Assembly (NCBI GenBank): GCA_045641345.1
Contig: JAZUGR010000019.1
Coordinates: 1 to 41,452, forward strand
DNA: 41,452 nt
Direction of reading: 5' to 3'
Source: Cacconaster sp045641345
GTDB taxonomy: Bacteria > Bacteroidota > Bacteroidia > Bacteroidales > UBA932
This document shows positions 17,135 through 26,400 of this stretch, one piece after another; positions within the stretch are counted from its first letter, which is position 1, and each line of letters starts with the position of its first letter. The translations under genes and the position numbers were made by a program. The notes beneath the pieces were generated by a model. That model made no database searches, had not been told where the DNA came from, and saw nothing but the letters and a program-made list of their open reading frames with translations.

Positions 17135-18133
17135 ATGCCGAGCACTGAAAACATAACTTTTTGTGAAGACCTTTCTCCGCTCCCGGAGCTTCTCAGGGGA
17201 AGAAAGGCTTTCGCCATAGTTGACGGCAACGTGCCGGCAAAAGCGTTCGAAAAATATTTCGACAAGGGTAACATTCTGCCCCTGGATGCCTGCGAAGCGG
17301 CAAAGAAGATTGAAACAGTTGAATATCTGGCCGGACAGTTGCTCGAAAAAGGTGCCGACAGGGAGTCGCTTCTGGTGGCAGTCGGAGGAGGGATAACCAC
17401 CGACGTCACAGGACTTCTGGCCGCCCTATATATGAGAGGCATTCCGATGGGCTCGGTTCCCACCACCCTGCTTGCACAGGTGGACGCCTCCATAGGCGGC
17501 AAGAACGGGGTGAACCTCGGCGGATGGAAAAACATCCTCGGCACGTTCCGACGGAGCGAATTCATCTGCATCTGCCCTGAAATGACCGCCACCGAAAGCG
17601 CGCAGTCGAGATTGTGCGGAGCTGTCGAAATGCTCAAGACGTTCCTTATCGCCGACGAGGCCTCCTACCGCAGGGCAGTCGAGCACTTCAAAGCCGGCGG
17701 CAGTGTCCCTCCGATGAGCCTGATATCCCGTGCCGTTGCGATAAAATGCGACATAACCGGAAAGGACCCCTTCGACAGAGGGCAGCGCAAGCTGCTGAAC
17801 CTCGGGCACACCTTCGGACACGCCATCGAGAAATGCAGCGGCGGGACGATATCCCACGGAATGGCCGTTGCACAAGGCATAATCATAGCCGCGAGGATTT
17901 CCCGCAACGAAGGCATTATGGAAGGCAGCTGCCTCGAGAGTCTCCTGGAGGATTGGCGTCTCATCCATCTTCCCGTAGAAACGGCCATACCGGCGGCGGC
18001 TCTGGCGGACGCCATCCTCAAAGACAAGAAACGCAAGGAGGATTCGATTGATTTCGTCCTCCCCGTCAAGCCGGGGAAGGCTGTAATCAGGGCCATGCTT
18101 CCTTCGGAAATAGTGAAATCAGCCGGAAAATGA
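17135..18133 (+). CDS. aroB: 3-dehydroquinate synthase
   Basis: The 332-residue NAD- and Zn-dependent enzyme converts DAHP to 3-dehydroquinate, the second step of the shikimate pathway. Visible motifs are the NAD-binding 'VAVGGGITTDVTGLLAA' (about 81-97), 'SVPTTLLAQVDASIGGKNGV' and Zn ligands Glu165 ('GAVEMLK'), His225 ('LGHTFGHAIE') and His241 ('SHGMAVAQG'). The start is the ATG directly after the terminator; no other Met occurs before the conserved region. The stop overlaps the next start as ATGA. Confidence 0.94.
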   Translation: MPSTENITFCEDLSPLPELLRGRKAFAIVDGNVPAKAFEKYFDKGNILPLDACEAAKKIETVEYLAGQLLEKGADRESLLVAVGGGITTDVTGLLAALYMRGIPMGSVPTTLLAQVDASIGGKNGVNLGGWKNILGTFRRSEFICICPEMTATESAQSRLCGAVEMLKTFLIADEASYRRAVEHFKAGGSVPPMSLISRAVAIKCDITGKDPFDRGQRKLLNLGHTFGHAIEKCSGGTISHGMAVAQGIIIAARISRNEGIMEGSCLESLLEDWRLIHLPVETAIPAAALADAILKDKKRKEDSIDFVLPVKPGKAVIRAMLPSEIVKSAGK

Positions 18134-20052
18134 TCTGCTACAGCCTCAACGAATGCGATGATGTCTATTGCAAGTTCATGGTCGAAACGCGCCATGGCTG
18201 TGCGGTGGAGATCCGGCTCGACAGCAGTATGCTCACCACCGAGCAGATACGCGACATATTCTCCTACCCCAAGAAGGCGATGACGGTGGCCTCGTTCCTG
18301 AAGAACGGCAGCGCCGAGACCTCTTCCGCCGTCGAAAGACTTTCGACGGCCATCCTTTCGGGTGCCGATTTCGTCGACATAGGAATGTGGCTCCCCGACA
18401 AATCGCGGGCGTGGCTCATCACCCTCGCCCTCAACAAAGGATGCAGGATAATACTTTCGCACCACGATTTCAGCTGCACCCCGTCGCTCGACAGCCTTAC
18501 AGCAATTGCCTCCAGGGCGCTGGGCGAGGGAGCCGACATCGTAAAGATAGTGACCACCTCCCGCTGCGGTGACGATACTGCCAGAATCACCAGACTGTAC
18601 GAGAGGTTCAAGCCCGAAACCCTGATAGCCTTCGCTATGGGCGAAAAGGGAAAGGAGTCCCGTCTGGAATCATTCTACCGCGGAGCGCCTCTCTTCTATG
18701 TAGCCGTGAAAAGGGGTATGGAAACCGCCGAAGGGCAGTACTGCAATTTCGATTTCATCAGAAAAGACTCGCTCAAGCTGCGCGGAGAGGCGCATATGCC
18801 GGCCTCGAAAAGCATAGTGCAGAGGGCGGTCCTCCTCGCATCCCTGACCACCGGATGCACCCGTCTGTACGGATTCACCCCCTGCGGGGATTCGATGGCG
18901 GCGATAAAGGTGGCCGAGCAGCTCGGGGCCGAAGTGGTGCTGGAGGGGGACACCCTTTCCGTCACCGGGCATCAGGATATTCCGCGGCGCGGGCTGCAGA
19001 TTGCAGGAGACACTCTCGAGGTGGGGGAATCGGCGCTTCTGGCACGCCTCTGCATCCCGATATGCGCCCTCAGCGGCAAGAGCATCACCATAAAGGGAAG
19101 CGGCTCCATAATGCGGCGGAAGATATGCGAAGGGCGCACGGCGCTCAAGAAGTGGGGCATCACCGTCAAATGCACCGACAGGGATTTCCTGCCGGTTGTC
19201 GTAAGCGGCCGTCTCAAACCGGGCGAAGGGGTCATCAGCGGAACGCACGGGTCACAGCTCATCTCCGGAATGATGATAGCTCTCTCCCAGATGAAGCAGG
19301 ACAGTTTTCTCCTGGTACGCAACGCCGCCAGCAGGCCCTACCTCTACCTGACCTCGCAGATAGGTTCGTTCTTCAATCTGGCGGAACCCTCCTATCCCGA
19401 AGAGGAGGAAGACCCCGACCGCACCTTCATTATCGAGGGCAAACAGACAATCCGTCCCGTAGGCGGAATGCGGATCGAACGCGACTGGAGCGCCGCAGCA
19501 TATTTCCTTGCCGCCGGCGCGATTATGGGAGACATCACCCTGAAGGGGATGGACCTGCGCACCGAGCAGGGGGATTTTGCAATCTTCGACTTCATGGACC
19601 AGTGCAACATAGATTTCGAAACCTCCGATAACGGTGACATTTCGGTGCGCAGGTCGATAATATGCCCGTTTTCCTTCGATTTGAACGACACCCCTGATCT
19701 CTTCGGGCCGGTGCTCCTGCTTGCCTTGAGGGCCGACGGGGAGAGCTGCATAAGCGGAATAGGAAGGCTCCGCAACAAGGAGAGCAACCGTGCCGTAAGC
19801 TTTATGGAGGAGTTCCACAAAATAGGCGCCGATATGTTCATAGCTCCGGACGGCTGCCTCTACGTGGAGGGCTCGCCCGACTTCACGCTGCGCGGGGGCA
19901 AGTGCTCCTCCCATAACGACCACCGTCTCGCGATGGCCCTCTCGATAGCCTCATTGATATGCTCCGAACCTCTGGAGATCGACAACCTGGAATGCCTGTC
20001 AAAATCTTTCCCCGGCTTCCTTGAGACTCTCGAAAATCTAAAGATAAAATGA
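18130..20052 (+). CDS. Fused 3-dehydroquinate dehydratase (type I) and EPSP synthase
   Basis: This 640-residue protein joins two shikimate enzymes. Residues about 1-205 form a short type I dehydroquinase: 'VEIRLD' (27-31), the catalytic His112 in 'LSHHDFSCTP', the Schiff-base Lys139 in 'DIVKI' and Arg178 in 'GEKGKESR'. Residues about 214-640 form EPSP synthase (AroA): 'ASKSIVQRAVLLASL' (Lys227, Ser228, Arg232), 'GSQLISGMM', 'DTPDLFGP', 'RNKESNR', 'HNDHRLAMA' and 'LSKSFPGF'. The loop matching E. coli 'NAGTAMRP' is divergent ('GESALLARL'). Both active sites look usable. The dehydratase is step 3 and EPSP synthase step 6 of the pathway. The gene overlaps aroB and aroC by ATGA. Confidence 0.9.
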   Translation: MICYSLNECDDVYCKFMVETRHGCAVEIRLDSSMLTTEQIRDIFSYPKKAMTVASFLKNGSAETSSAVERLSTAILSGADFVDIGMWLPDKSRAWLITLALNKGCRIILSHHDFSCTPSLDSLTAIASRALGEGADIVKIVTTSRCGDDTARITRLYERFKPETLIAFAMGEKGKESRLESFYRGAPLFYVAVKRGMETAEGQYCNFDFIRKDSLKLRGEAHMPASKSIVQRAVLLASLTTGCTRLYGFTPCGDSMAAIKVAEQLGAEVVLEGDTLSVTGHQDIPRRGLQIAGDTLEVGESALLARLCIPICALSGKSITIKGSGSIMRRKICEGRTALKKWGITVKCTDRDFLPVVVSGRLKPGEGVISGTHGSQLISGMMIALSQMKQDSFLLVRNAASRPYLYLTSQIGSFFNLAEPSYPEEEEDPDRTFIIEGKQTIRPVGGMRIERDWSAAAYFLAAGAIMGDITLKGMDLRTEQGDFAIFDFMDQCNIDFETSDNGDISVRRSIICPFSFDLNDTPDLFGPVLLLALRADGESCISGIGRLRNKESNRAVSFMEEFHKIGADMFIAPDGCLYVEGSPDFTLRGGKCSSHNDHRLAMALSIASLICSEPLEIDNLECLSKSFPGFLETLENLKIK

Positions 20053-21047
20053 CGATGAACACTTTCGGAAACAGATTCAGGATAACCGTCTCGGGAGGTT
20101 CCCACGAAAGCACGGTCGGAGTCACCATAGAGGGGCTGCCTGCCGGCGTGGACCTGTGCAGGGAGGATTTTGAAAAAGACATCTCACGGCGCAGGGCAGC
20201 CGCCGGAGGGACCACGGCCCGCAGGGAGGAAGACCTTCCGGAATTCGAAGGAGGGATGCTCCCCTGCTCCGACGGAAGCTTTGTAACTGACGGAAAGCCG
20301 CTGACAATCACATTCCGCAATGCCGACATCCGTCCGCAGGACTACGAGGCGTTCAAGGACATTCCCCGCCCGGGGCATGCCGATTTCACCTCAATGGTAA
20401 AATACGGGCATCCGTCTGCCGGGGGAGGCATATTTTCGGGCAGGATGACCCTCCCGATCGTGGCTGCCGGCGTGGTGGCCAAACAGATTGTCGCCCCAAT
20501 CAGAATCTCCGCCCGTCTCATCGAAGTCGGCGGCATTCCTGCCGAAGATGAGGCTGAAGTGAAAAAAGCGATCGAAGATGCCGCCGCTCAGGGAGATTCC
20601 CTGGGAGGTATAATCGAATGTCGCTGCAGCGAAGTGCCTGCCGGGCTTGGAGAGCCTTTCTTCGACTCTCTCGAAAGCTGCCTGTCACACGCAATGTTTT
20701 CGATACCGGGAATCCGGGGAATCGAATTCGGAGACGGATTCGCCGCCGCCGGAATGAAGGGCTCCCGGCACAACGACCCCATCATCGACATCTGCGGCCA
20801 CACCGCAAAAAACGGATGCGGGGGGATAAACGGAGGCATTTCGAATGGCAACGAAATAGTGTTCAGAGTGGCCGTCAAACCCACTTCGAGCATTTCCAAA
20901 ACGCAGGAAACGTTCAATTTCGCCACAGGGCGGATGACAACCCTCTCGGCAGGGGGCAGGCACGACACCTGCTTCGCCCTGAGGACGGCTCCTGTTGTGG
21001 AAGCCCTTGCAGCCTGCGTTCTGGCCGACTTTATCGCCCGATGCTGA
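20049..21047 (+). CDS. aroC: Chorismate synthase
   Basis: The 332-residue FMN-dependent enzyme performs the last shikimate step, from EPSP to chorismate. Conserved parts include 'RPGHADFTSMVKYGH', 'FSGRMTLPIVAAGVVAK', which fits the second family signature, 'GMKGSRHND' and 'GGRHDTCFALRTAP'. The first signature, usually GESHG, reads GGSHE with the His kept. It is slightly shorter than the usual 350-360 residues. The start at 20049 overlaps the aroDA stop as ATGA; a second ATG at 20055 is possible. Confidence 0.92.
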   Translation: MTMNTFGNRFRITVSGGSHESTVGVTIEGLPAGVDLCREDFEKDISRRRAAAGGTTARREEDLPEFEGGMLPCSDGSFVTDGKPLTITFRNADIRPQDYEAFKDIPRPGHADFTSMVKYGHPSAGGGIFSGRMTLPIVAAGVVAKQIVAPIRISARLIEVGGIPAEDEAEVKKAIEDAAAQGDSLGGIIECRCSEVPAGLGEPFFDSLESCLSHAMFSIPGIRGIEFGDGFAAAGMKGSRHNDPIIDICGHTAKNGCGGINGGISNGNEIVFRVAVKPTSSISKTQETFNFATGRMTTLSAGGRHDTCFALRTAPVVEALAACVLADFIARC

Positions 21048-21054
21048 TATTTTG

Positions 21055-21062
21055 TATCTTTG
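21055..21062 (+). promoter_or_regulatory. -7 element before the heptose fusion gene
   Basis: TATCTTTG matches TAnnTTTG and sits in the 19 bases between the aroC stop and the next ATG (21067). The -33 region has only TTTA (21030-21033). A transcript from here would begin almost at the start codon, giving a very short or leaderless mRNA. Confidence 0.5.
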
Positions 21063-21066
21063 CCAT

Positions 21067-22263
21067 ATGGCTCTCGAATGCATAATACTTGCCGGAGGGA
21101 TGGGCACCCGTCTGCGCAGCGAAGTCGCCGACCGTCCCAAATGTCTGGCTCCTGTCGCCGGATTCCCCTTTCTCCATTACCTGATGGAGAACCTTGAGGC
21201 GGCCGGATTCGGACACATAATCCTCTCGCTCGGCTATATGCACTCCCTCGTGGAGCAATGGCTCCGGGACGGCAAATGGAGCGCCGAAATCACCACGGTC
21301 GTCGAAACCGAACCTCTTGGCACTGGTGGGGGAGTCCGCCTTGCGCTCGAAAAGGCCCGGGAGAACGATGTATTCATATTGAACGGCGACACCTGGCTCG
21401 ACGTGCCTTTCCGCCGAATGATGGCGCTGCACCTGAAGTCGGGATGCAAGGCCACCCTCGCACTCAAGCCCGTAGCGGATTCGGGCCGTTACGGTGCGGT
21501 GGCCGCTTCCGTTGCGGGAGGGGTTGAGAAAGTGGTCTCTTTCCACGAAAAGCGGCAATGCGGAGGAGGTCTGATAAACGGAGGCGTGTATATCATCCGC
21601 AAAGACACCCTGAAAGAGATGCCCGGCAGATTCTCCCTCGAGAAAGACTTCTTCGAAAAAGAAGCCTCGTCGGGCAATATAGCGGCCTTTCGCACCGAGG
21701 GCTTCTTCATCGACATAGGCATACCCGACGACTACTCGAAGGCGCAGGGGATATTCGCCGAAGGGAGCTACAAACGCTACGACACCCTCTTCCTCGACCG
21801 CGACGGAGTGATAAACAGGGAACTCACCGGCAGTTACGTGCGGAATCCGGAAGAATTCGAATTCCTCCCCGGGGCAAGGGAGGCATTGCGGCGGCTCGGC
21901 GCCATCTTCGCCAGAATCGTCGTCATAACCAACCAGCGTGGCGTAACGAAAGGGCTTATGACCCTGTCAGACCTCGAAACGGTTCACTCGTATATGATTT
22001 CCGAGGTTGAAAAGGCCGGAGGGCGCATCGATGCCGTATATTACAGCACGGGGATGGATTGCAGCGACCCTATGCGCAAACCCAACCCCGGAATGATATT
22101 CAAGGCTGTCGGAGACCGGCCGCAAACCGACCTGAAACGGAGCATAATGGCCGGCGACAAGGATTCCGACATGCAGTGCGCCGCAAATGCGGGGGTGAGG
22201 GGCGAAAGGATATCGGAGCATTTCACGCTGGAGGACCTTGCCTCGCGCCTGATTGACGAATAG
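21067..22263 (+). CDS. Fused heptose-1-phosphate nucleotidyltransferase and HAD phosphatase (HddC-GmhB type)
   Basis: This 398-residue protein fuses two activities of nucleotide-activated heptose synthesis. Residues 1-230 are a sugar nucleotidyltransferase ('ILAGGMGTRLR', 'RPKCLAPV', 'LNGDTWLDV'), most like D-glycero-D-manno-heptose 1-phosphate guanylyltransferase HddC. Residues 238-398 are a HAD-IIIA phosphatase of GmhB type (nucleophile Asp244 and Asp246 in 'FLDRDGVINRE', 'ITNQRGVTKG', 'RKPNPGM', 'AGDKDSD'). The Cys/His Zn-binding loop of classical GmhB is reduced to one Cys ('STGMDCSDPMRKP'). GDP rather than ADP as carrier is inferred from similarity. The kinase (HddA) and isomerase (GmhA) are not in the window. 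The glycosyltransferase gene follows after three bases. Confidence 0.85.
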   Translation: MALECIILAGGMGTRLRSEVADRPKCLAPVAGFPFLHYLMENLEAAGFGHIILSLGYMHSLVEQWLRDGKWSAEITTVVETEPLGTGGGVRLALEKARENDVFILNGDTWLDVPFRRMMALHLKSGCKATLALKPVADSGRYGAVAASVAGGVEKVVSFHEKRQCGGGLINGGVYIIRKDTLKEMPGRFSLEKDFFEKEASSGNIAAFRTEGFFIDIGIPDDYSKAQGIFAEGSYKRYDTLFLDRDGVINRELTGSYVRNPEEFEFLPGAREALRRLGAIFARIVVITNQRGVTKGLMTLSDLETVHSYMISEVEKAGGRIDAVYYSTGMDCSDPMRKPNPGMIFKAVGDRPQTDLKRSIMAGDKDSDMQCAANAGVRGERISEHFTLEDLASRLIDE

Positions 22264-22266
22264 ATT

Positions 22267-23382
22267 ATGAGAATAGCGTATCTGTCCACTTTTTACCCGT
22301 TCAGGGGCGGTATTGCACAGTTCAACGCCGACCTGCTGGAGGCTTTCGCACGCGGGAACGAAGTCAAGGCCTTCACCTTCACACGGCAATATCCCGACTT
22401 CCTGTTCCCGGGCACCTCACAATATGTAACCGACGGCGACAAGGCCCGGGAGGTTTGCAGCGAGGCAGTGCTCGACACGGCCAATCCGCTGTCGTACGGC
22501 AGGGCGGCCCGGCGGATCGCGGCGTGGAAGCCCGACGTGCTGGTAATGAAATACTGGATGAGCTACCTGGCCCCTTCTCTCGGATACGTGGCCCGGTATC
22601 TGCGTGGCAGGGGCGTGAAAGTGATAACTATCCTCGACAATGTGATTCCGCACGAGAAGCGGTTCTTCGACAGGCCCCTGTCGAAGTGGTTCATCTCATC
22701 CAACAGCGGATGCGTGGCAATGAGTTCCAGTGTCCTCTCGGATATGCTTTCACTCGTTCCGGAGGAGCCGTACATCCTGCGCGAGCATCCCGTCTACAAC
22801 CACTTCGGGGAAAAAATCGAAAGGGAACGGGCCTGCCGGCAGCTCGGCCTTGATGCAAGGAGCAGAATCCTGCTCTTCTTCGGACTGATACGGGAATACA
22901 AGGGGCTTGACCTGCTCATAGAGGCATTCAAGATGCTCCCCGAAGAGTATTCGCTCGTGATAGCCGGAGAATGTTACGGAGACTTCTCAAGATACGCGGC
23001 CCTGATTGACAGCCGCATCGCTGGCCGCATCAAGGTATTCGCCCGTTACATCCGCGATGAGGAGGTGCCGGCATTCTTTTCGGCGGCCGATCTCTGCCTC
23101 CTGCCCTACAGAAGCGCCACCCAGAGCGGCATAACTTCAATCTCCGTCCATTTCGGAGTTCCCCTCGCCGCCACTCCGGTGGGAGCCCTGAAGGCGGGCG
23201 TAGGCGATGCCGGCATCGGCGTGGTGGCCCGCGACGTTTCGCCTCAGGCGATATGCGAAGCTGTGACGGAATACTTCTCCAACAACAAAAACGGATATCT
23301 GTCATCCATCGAAAAGCTCCGGAGCGAGGCCACCTGGCCGAATTTTGCGGACGCAATAACTTCGTTTTCGTCAAATTTGTGA
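22267..23382 (+). CDS. GT-B glycosyltransferase, GT4-like
   Basis: The 371-residue protein has a Rossmann N-terminal half starting 'MRIAYLSTFYPFRGGIAQFN' and a GT4-like C-terminal half: 'LLFFGLIREYKGLDLLIEAF', 'LVIAGECYG', 'FSAADLCLLPYRSATQSG' (the E/SAT donor region) and 'GVPLAATPVG'. It transfers a sugar from a nucleotide donor. The upstream heptose gene makes a heptose donor plausible for a surface glycan, but this is inference. No membrane segment is seen. Confidence 0.87.
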   Translation: MRIAYLSTFYPFRGGIAQFNADLLEAFARGNEVKAFTFTRQYPDFLFPGTSQYVTDGDKAREVCSEAVLDTANPLSYGRAARRIAAWKPDVLVMKYWMSYLAPSLGYVARYLRGRGVKVITILDNVIPHEKRFFDRPLSKWFISSNSGCVAMSSSVLSDMLSLVPEEPYILREHPVYNHFGEKIERERACRQLGLDARSRILLFFGLIREYKGLDLLIEAFKMLPEEYSLVIAGECYGDFSRYAALIDSRIAGRIKVFARYIRDEEVPAFFSAADLCLLPYRSATQSGITSISVHFGVPLAATPVGALKAGVGDAGIGVVARDVSPQAICEAVTEYFSNNKNGYLSSIEKLRSEATWPNFADAITSFSSNL

Positions 23383-23433
23383 TAAAAGTTGATTATTTCT
23401 TGACCACCGTCTTTCTTTTTGTTGAAAATTTGT

Positions 23434-23441
23434 TAATTTTG
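23434..23441 (+). promoter_or_regulatory. -7 element upstream of susC
   Basis: TAATTTTG matches TAnnTTTG and lies 52 bases before the SusC start in a 111-base AT-rich spacer. The -33 box is only partial (TTTC at 23412-23415). No sigma/anti-sigma or hybrid two-component regulator gene is nearby. Confidence 0.5.
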
Positions 23442-23493
23442 TGCGGTTTGGAGTAATATCCATTATTGGACAATATTAACTAACAACAAAAAT

Positions 23494-26400
23494 ATGATCA
23501 AGAAACTTGTTCTCGCGCTATCCTGCATCCTCGCGTTCGCCGGAATAGCTTCAGCCCAAGTATCCAAAGTCACAGGTACCATCGTCTTCGCCGACGACGG
23601 CACACCTGTCATTGGTGCCTCTGTTTTCGTAAAGGGCACAACCGTGGGCACTGTCACCGACATCGACGGTAAGTATGTCCTGACAAACGTTCCCGCCGGT
23701 GCCAAGACAATCGTCTTTTCGTTCATCGGTATGCAAACCGAAGAATTGCCCATCAAACCTGAAATCAACCTGTCGATGGTTGCCGGCACCGAGTCCATCG
23801 AAGAAGCCGTAGTGCAGGTGGCTTATGGTGCCGCCAAGAAATCTAGCCTTACCGGTGCGGTCGCTTCGGTAGATGCGGAAAAGATTGAGAACCGTATCAC
23901 GACCGACGTAACCTCCGCCCTCGAAGGCGCGGTTGCCGGCGTGCAGGTCAACAGCTCCATAGCGGCTCCCGGTGAGAGTCCCACCATCCGCATCCGCGGT
24001 ATCGGTACCATCAACGGCGACCAGACACCTCTCTACGTTGTCGACGGTGTTCCCTACGATGGCGACAGCGCCGACCTCAACCCTGCCGACATCGAGAGCG
24101 TGTCAGTCCTCAAGGACGCCGCTTCGGCAGCCCTCTACGGTAACCGCGCGTCCAACGGTGTCGTGCTGATCACCACCAAGCAGGGCAACCCCGGCAAGAT
24201 TCAGATGCGACTCGACATCAAGCAGGGTATCTATACACGCGGTCAGGGTGATTACGAAACGATGACCCCCAACGAGTGGATGGAATCCGAGTGGACGACC
24301 ATCTACAACCGCTGGAAGTCGAAGGGCGACGATGCAACCACAGCAGCCAACAAGACCAACGCAAGTTTCGTACCCACCTACAGCAAGTTGAATATCTACA
24401 ACGTTCCCGACAACGAGCTGTTCGACAGCCAGGGACATCTCAACCCCAAGGCAAAGATCCTCGAAGGATATACCGACGACCTCGACTGGTACAATGAAGC
24501 TTACCGCGTCGGATGGCGTCAGGAATACAACCTCAGGGGAAGCGCAGGTACCGACAAGAGCGACTACTACTTCTCCGTCGGCTACCTCAACGAGCAGGGT
24601 TATGTCAACAACGCCGACTTCAGCCGTCTCAGCGGCCGTCTGTCAATCAACACCAAGCCCTTCAAATGGTTCAAGGCCGGAGTGAACATCTACGGAAGCC
24701 TCCAGAACACGAACCACACCAACGGTAACGAAAACGAAGACGGTTCGACATACACCAACTACTTCGCCGTGTGCCGCCAGATGGCACCTATCTATCCCGT
24801 GCACATCCACAACCCGGCAACGGGCGAATATGCACTCGACATCAACGGCAACAAGCAGTACAGCACCGGCTACTACACCGACGAATTCGGCTACAGCCAG
24901 CCTACCCGTAACCAGTACGAAGACCGCAACATCATCTGGGAAAACTCCATCAACAAGGACAACACCCGCAAGGTCATCCTCAACACAACGGCATTCGTCG
25001 ACCTCTATTTCCTCAAGGATTTCACATTCACGGTAAAGGGCAACCTCAACCTGCGCAACAGCACCCGCAAGAGATACTACAGTTCCGAAATCGGAGCATA
25101 CAAGGGAGTGGGCGCAGCATCCCGCACCGAAAACGCATATACCAAAGTCACCTTCCAGCAGCAGTTGAGGTGGTCGCACCAGTTCGGCGGACACTCCCTG
25201 AGCGCCCTGGTGGCACACGAGTCCTACAACTATAACAGAGACTGCTATTACGGTTACAAGGACACCGAAATCACCCCTGGAAACACCGACTTCACCAACT
25301 TCACACAATTGGTCGACCTGTACAGTTACGATCAGGACTACCGCACCGAGAGCTACCTCGGCCGTATCCGTTACAACTATCGTGACAAGTACAACGTGGA
25401 GGGCTCCTTCCGCCGCGACGGTTCGTCAAGGTTCTCGAAGAGTTCCCGCTGGGGCAACTTCTGGAGCATCGGTGCAAACTGGATGATAAGCCACGAAGAC
25501 TTCATGAGGGACGTCGACTGGATCAACACCCTCAAGCTCCGTGCCGACTACGGTGAGGTGGGTAACGATGCAGGCGCAGGCTACTACGCATCCTACGACC
25601 TTTACACCATCGACCAGAACTACAATCAGGCCGCATATTATTACTCCCAGCGTATGAACGAAGACCTCCGTTGGGAAACCAGCCAGTCGTGGGGTGTTGG
25701 TATCGAATCCACAATGTTCAACAGGTGGAACTTCAACATCGAATATTTCGACAAGCGCAACAAGGACCTGCTTTTCGACGTATATAATCCCCTTTCGGCC
25801 GGCGCAACCACACTGAGCAGGGCTGAATCGATTACAACCCAGAACCTCGGAACGATATCCAACCGCGGTATCGAAATCGAAACCGACGTCGACATCATCA
25901 AGAACCGCAAGTGGAAGTGGAACGTGGGTGCCAACGGCACATTCCTCAAGAATGAGGTTTTGTCTCTCCCCGAAGGCAACGAAAACGGTATAACCACCCA
26001 GAACGGCCGCCAGAGAATCAAAGTCGGCAAGTCGCTTTACAACTGGTATCTCTACGATTGGGCAGGTATCGACCAGATGGACGGACGTTCGGTCTACTAC
26101 CCCAACCTTGAAGGATACTGTATCACCGAAGACGACACGAAATACGGCCGCGTCCTCTGGGGCAAGCCCAAGTACGATGAAGACGGTACAATCACCAACC
26201 TGTTCCCCAAGTCGTACCGCGTAATCAACGGCCAGCCTTACACCACATCCTATACCTATGCAAGGCGCAACGACAGCAAGTCGGCTCACCCCACTTTCTT
26301 CGGCAGTATATCCACATCAGTGTCGTACAAGCAATTCACTCTTTCCGCCCTGTTCACCTACTCACTCGGCGGGTATTGCTACGATGCCGTTTACAAAACT

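Noticed and set aside
20049..21047. Calling chorismate synthase non-functional
   Set aside because: Although GESHG and one Arg are changed, the second family signature (G-x-x-S-G-R-x-T pattern) and both key His residues remain.
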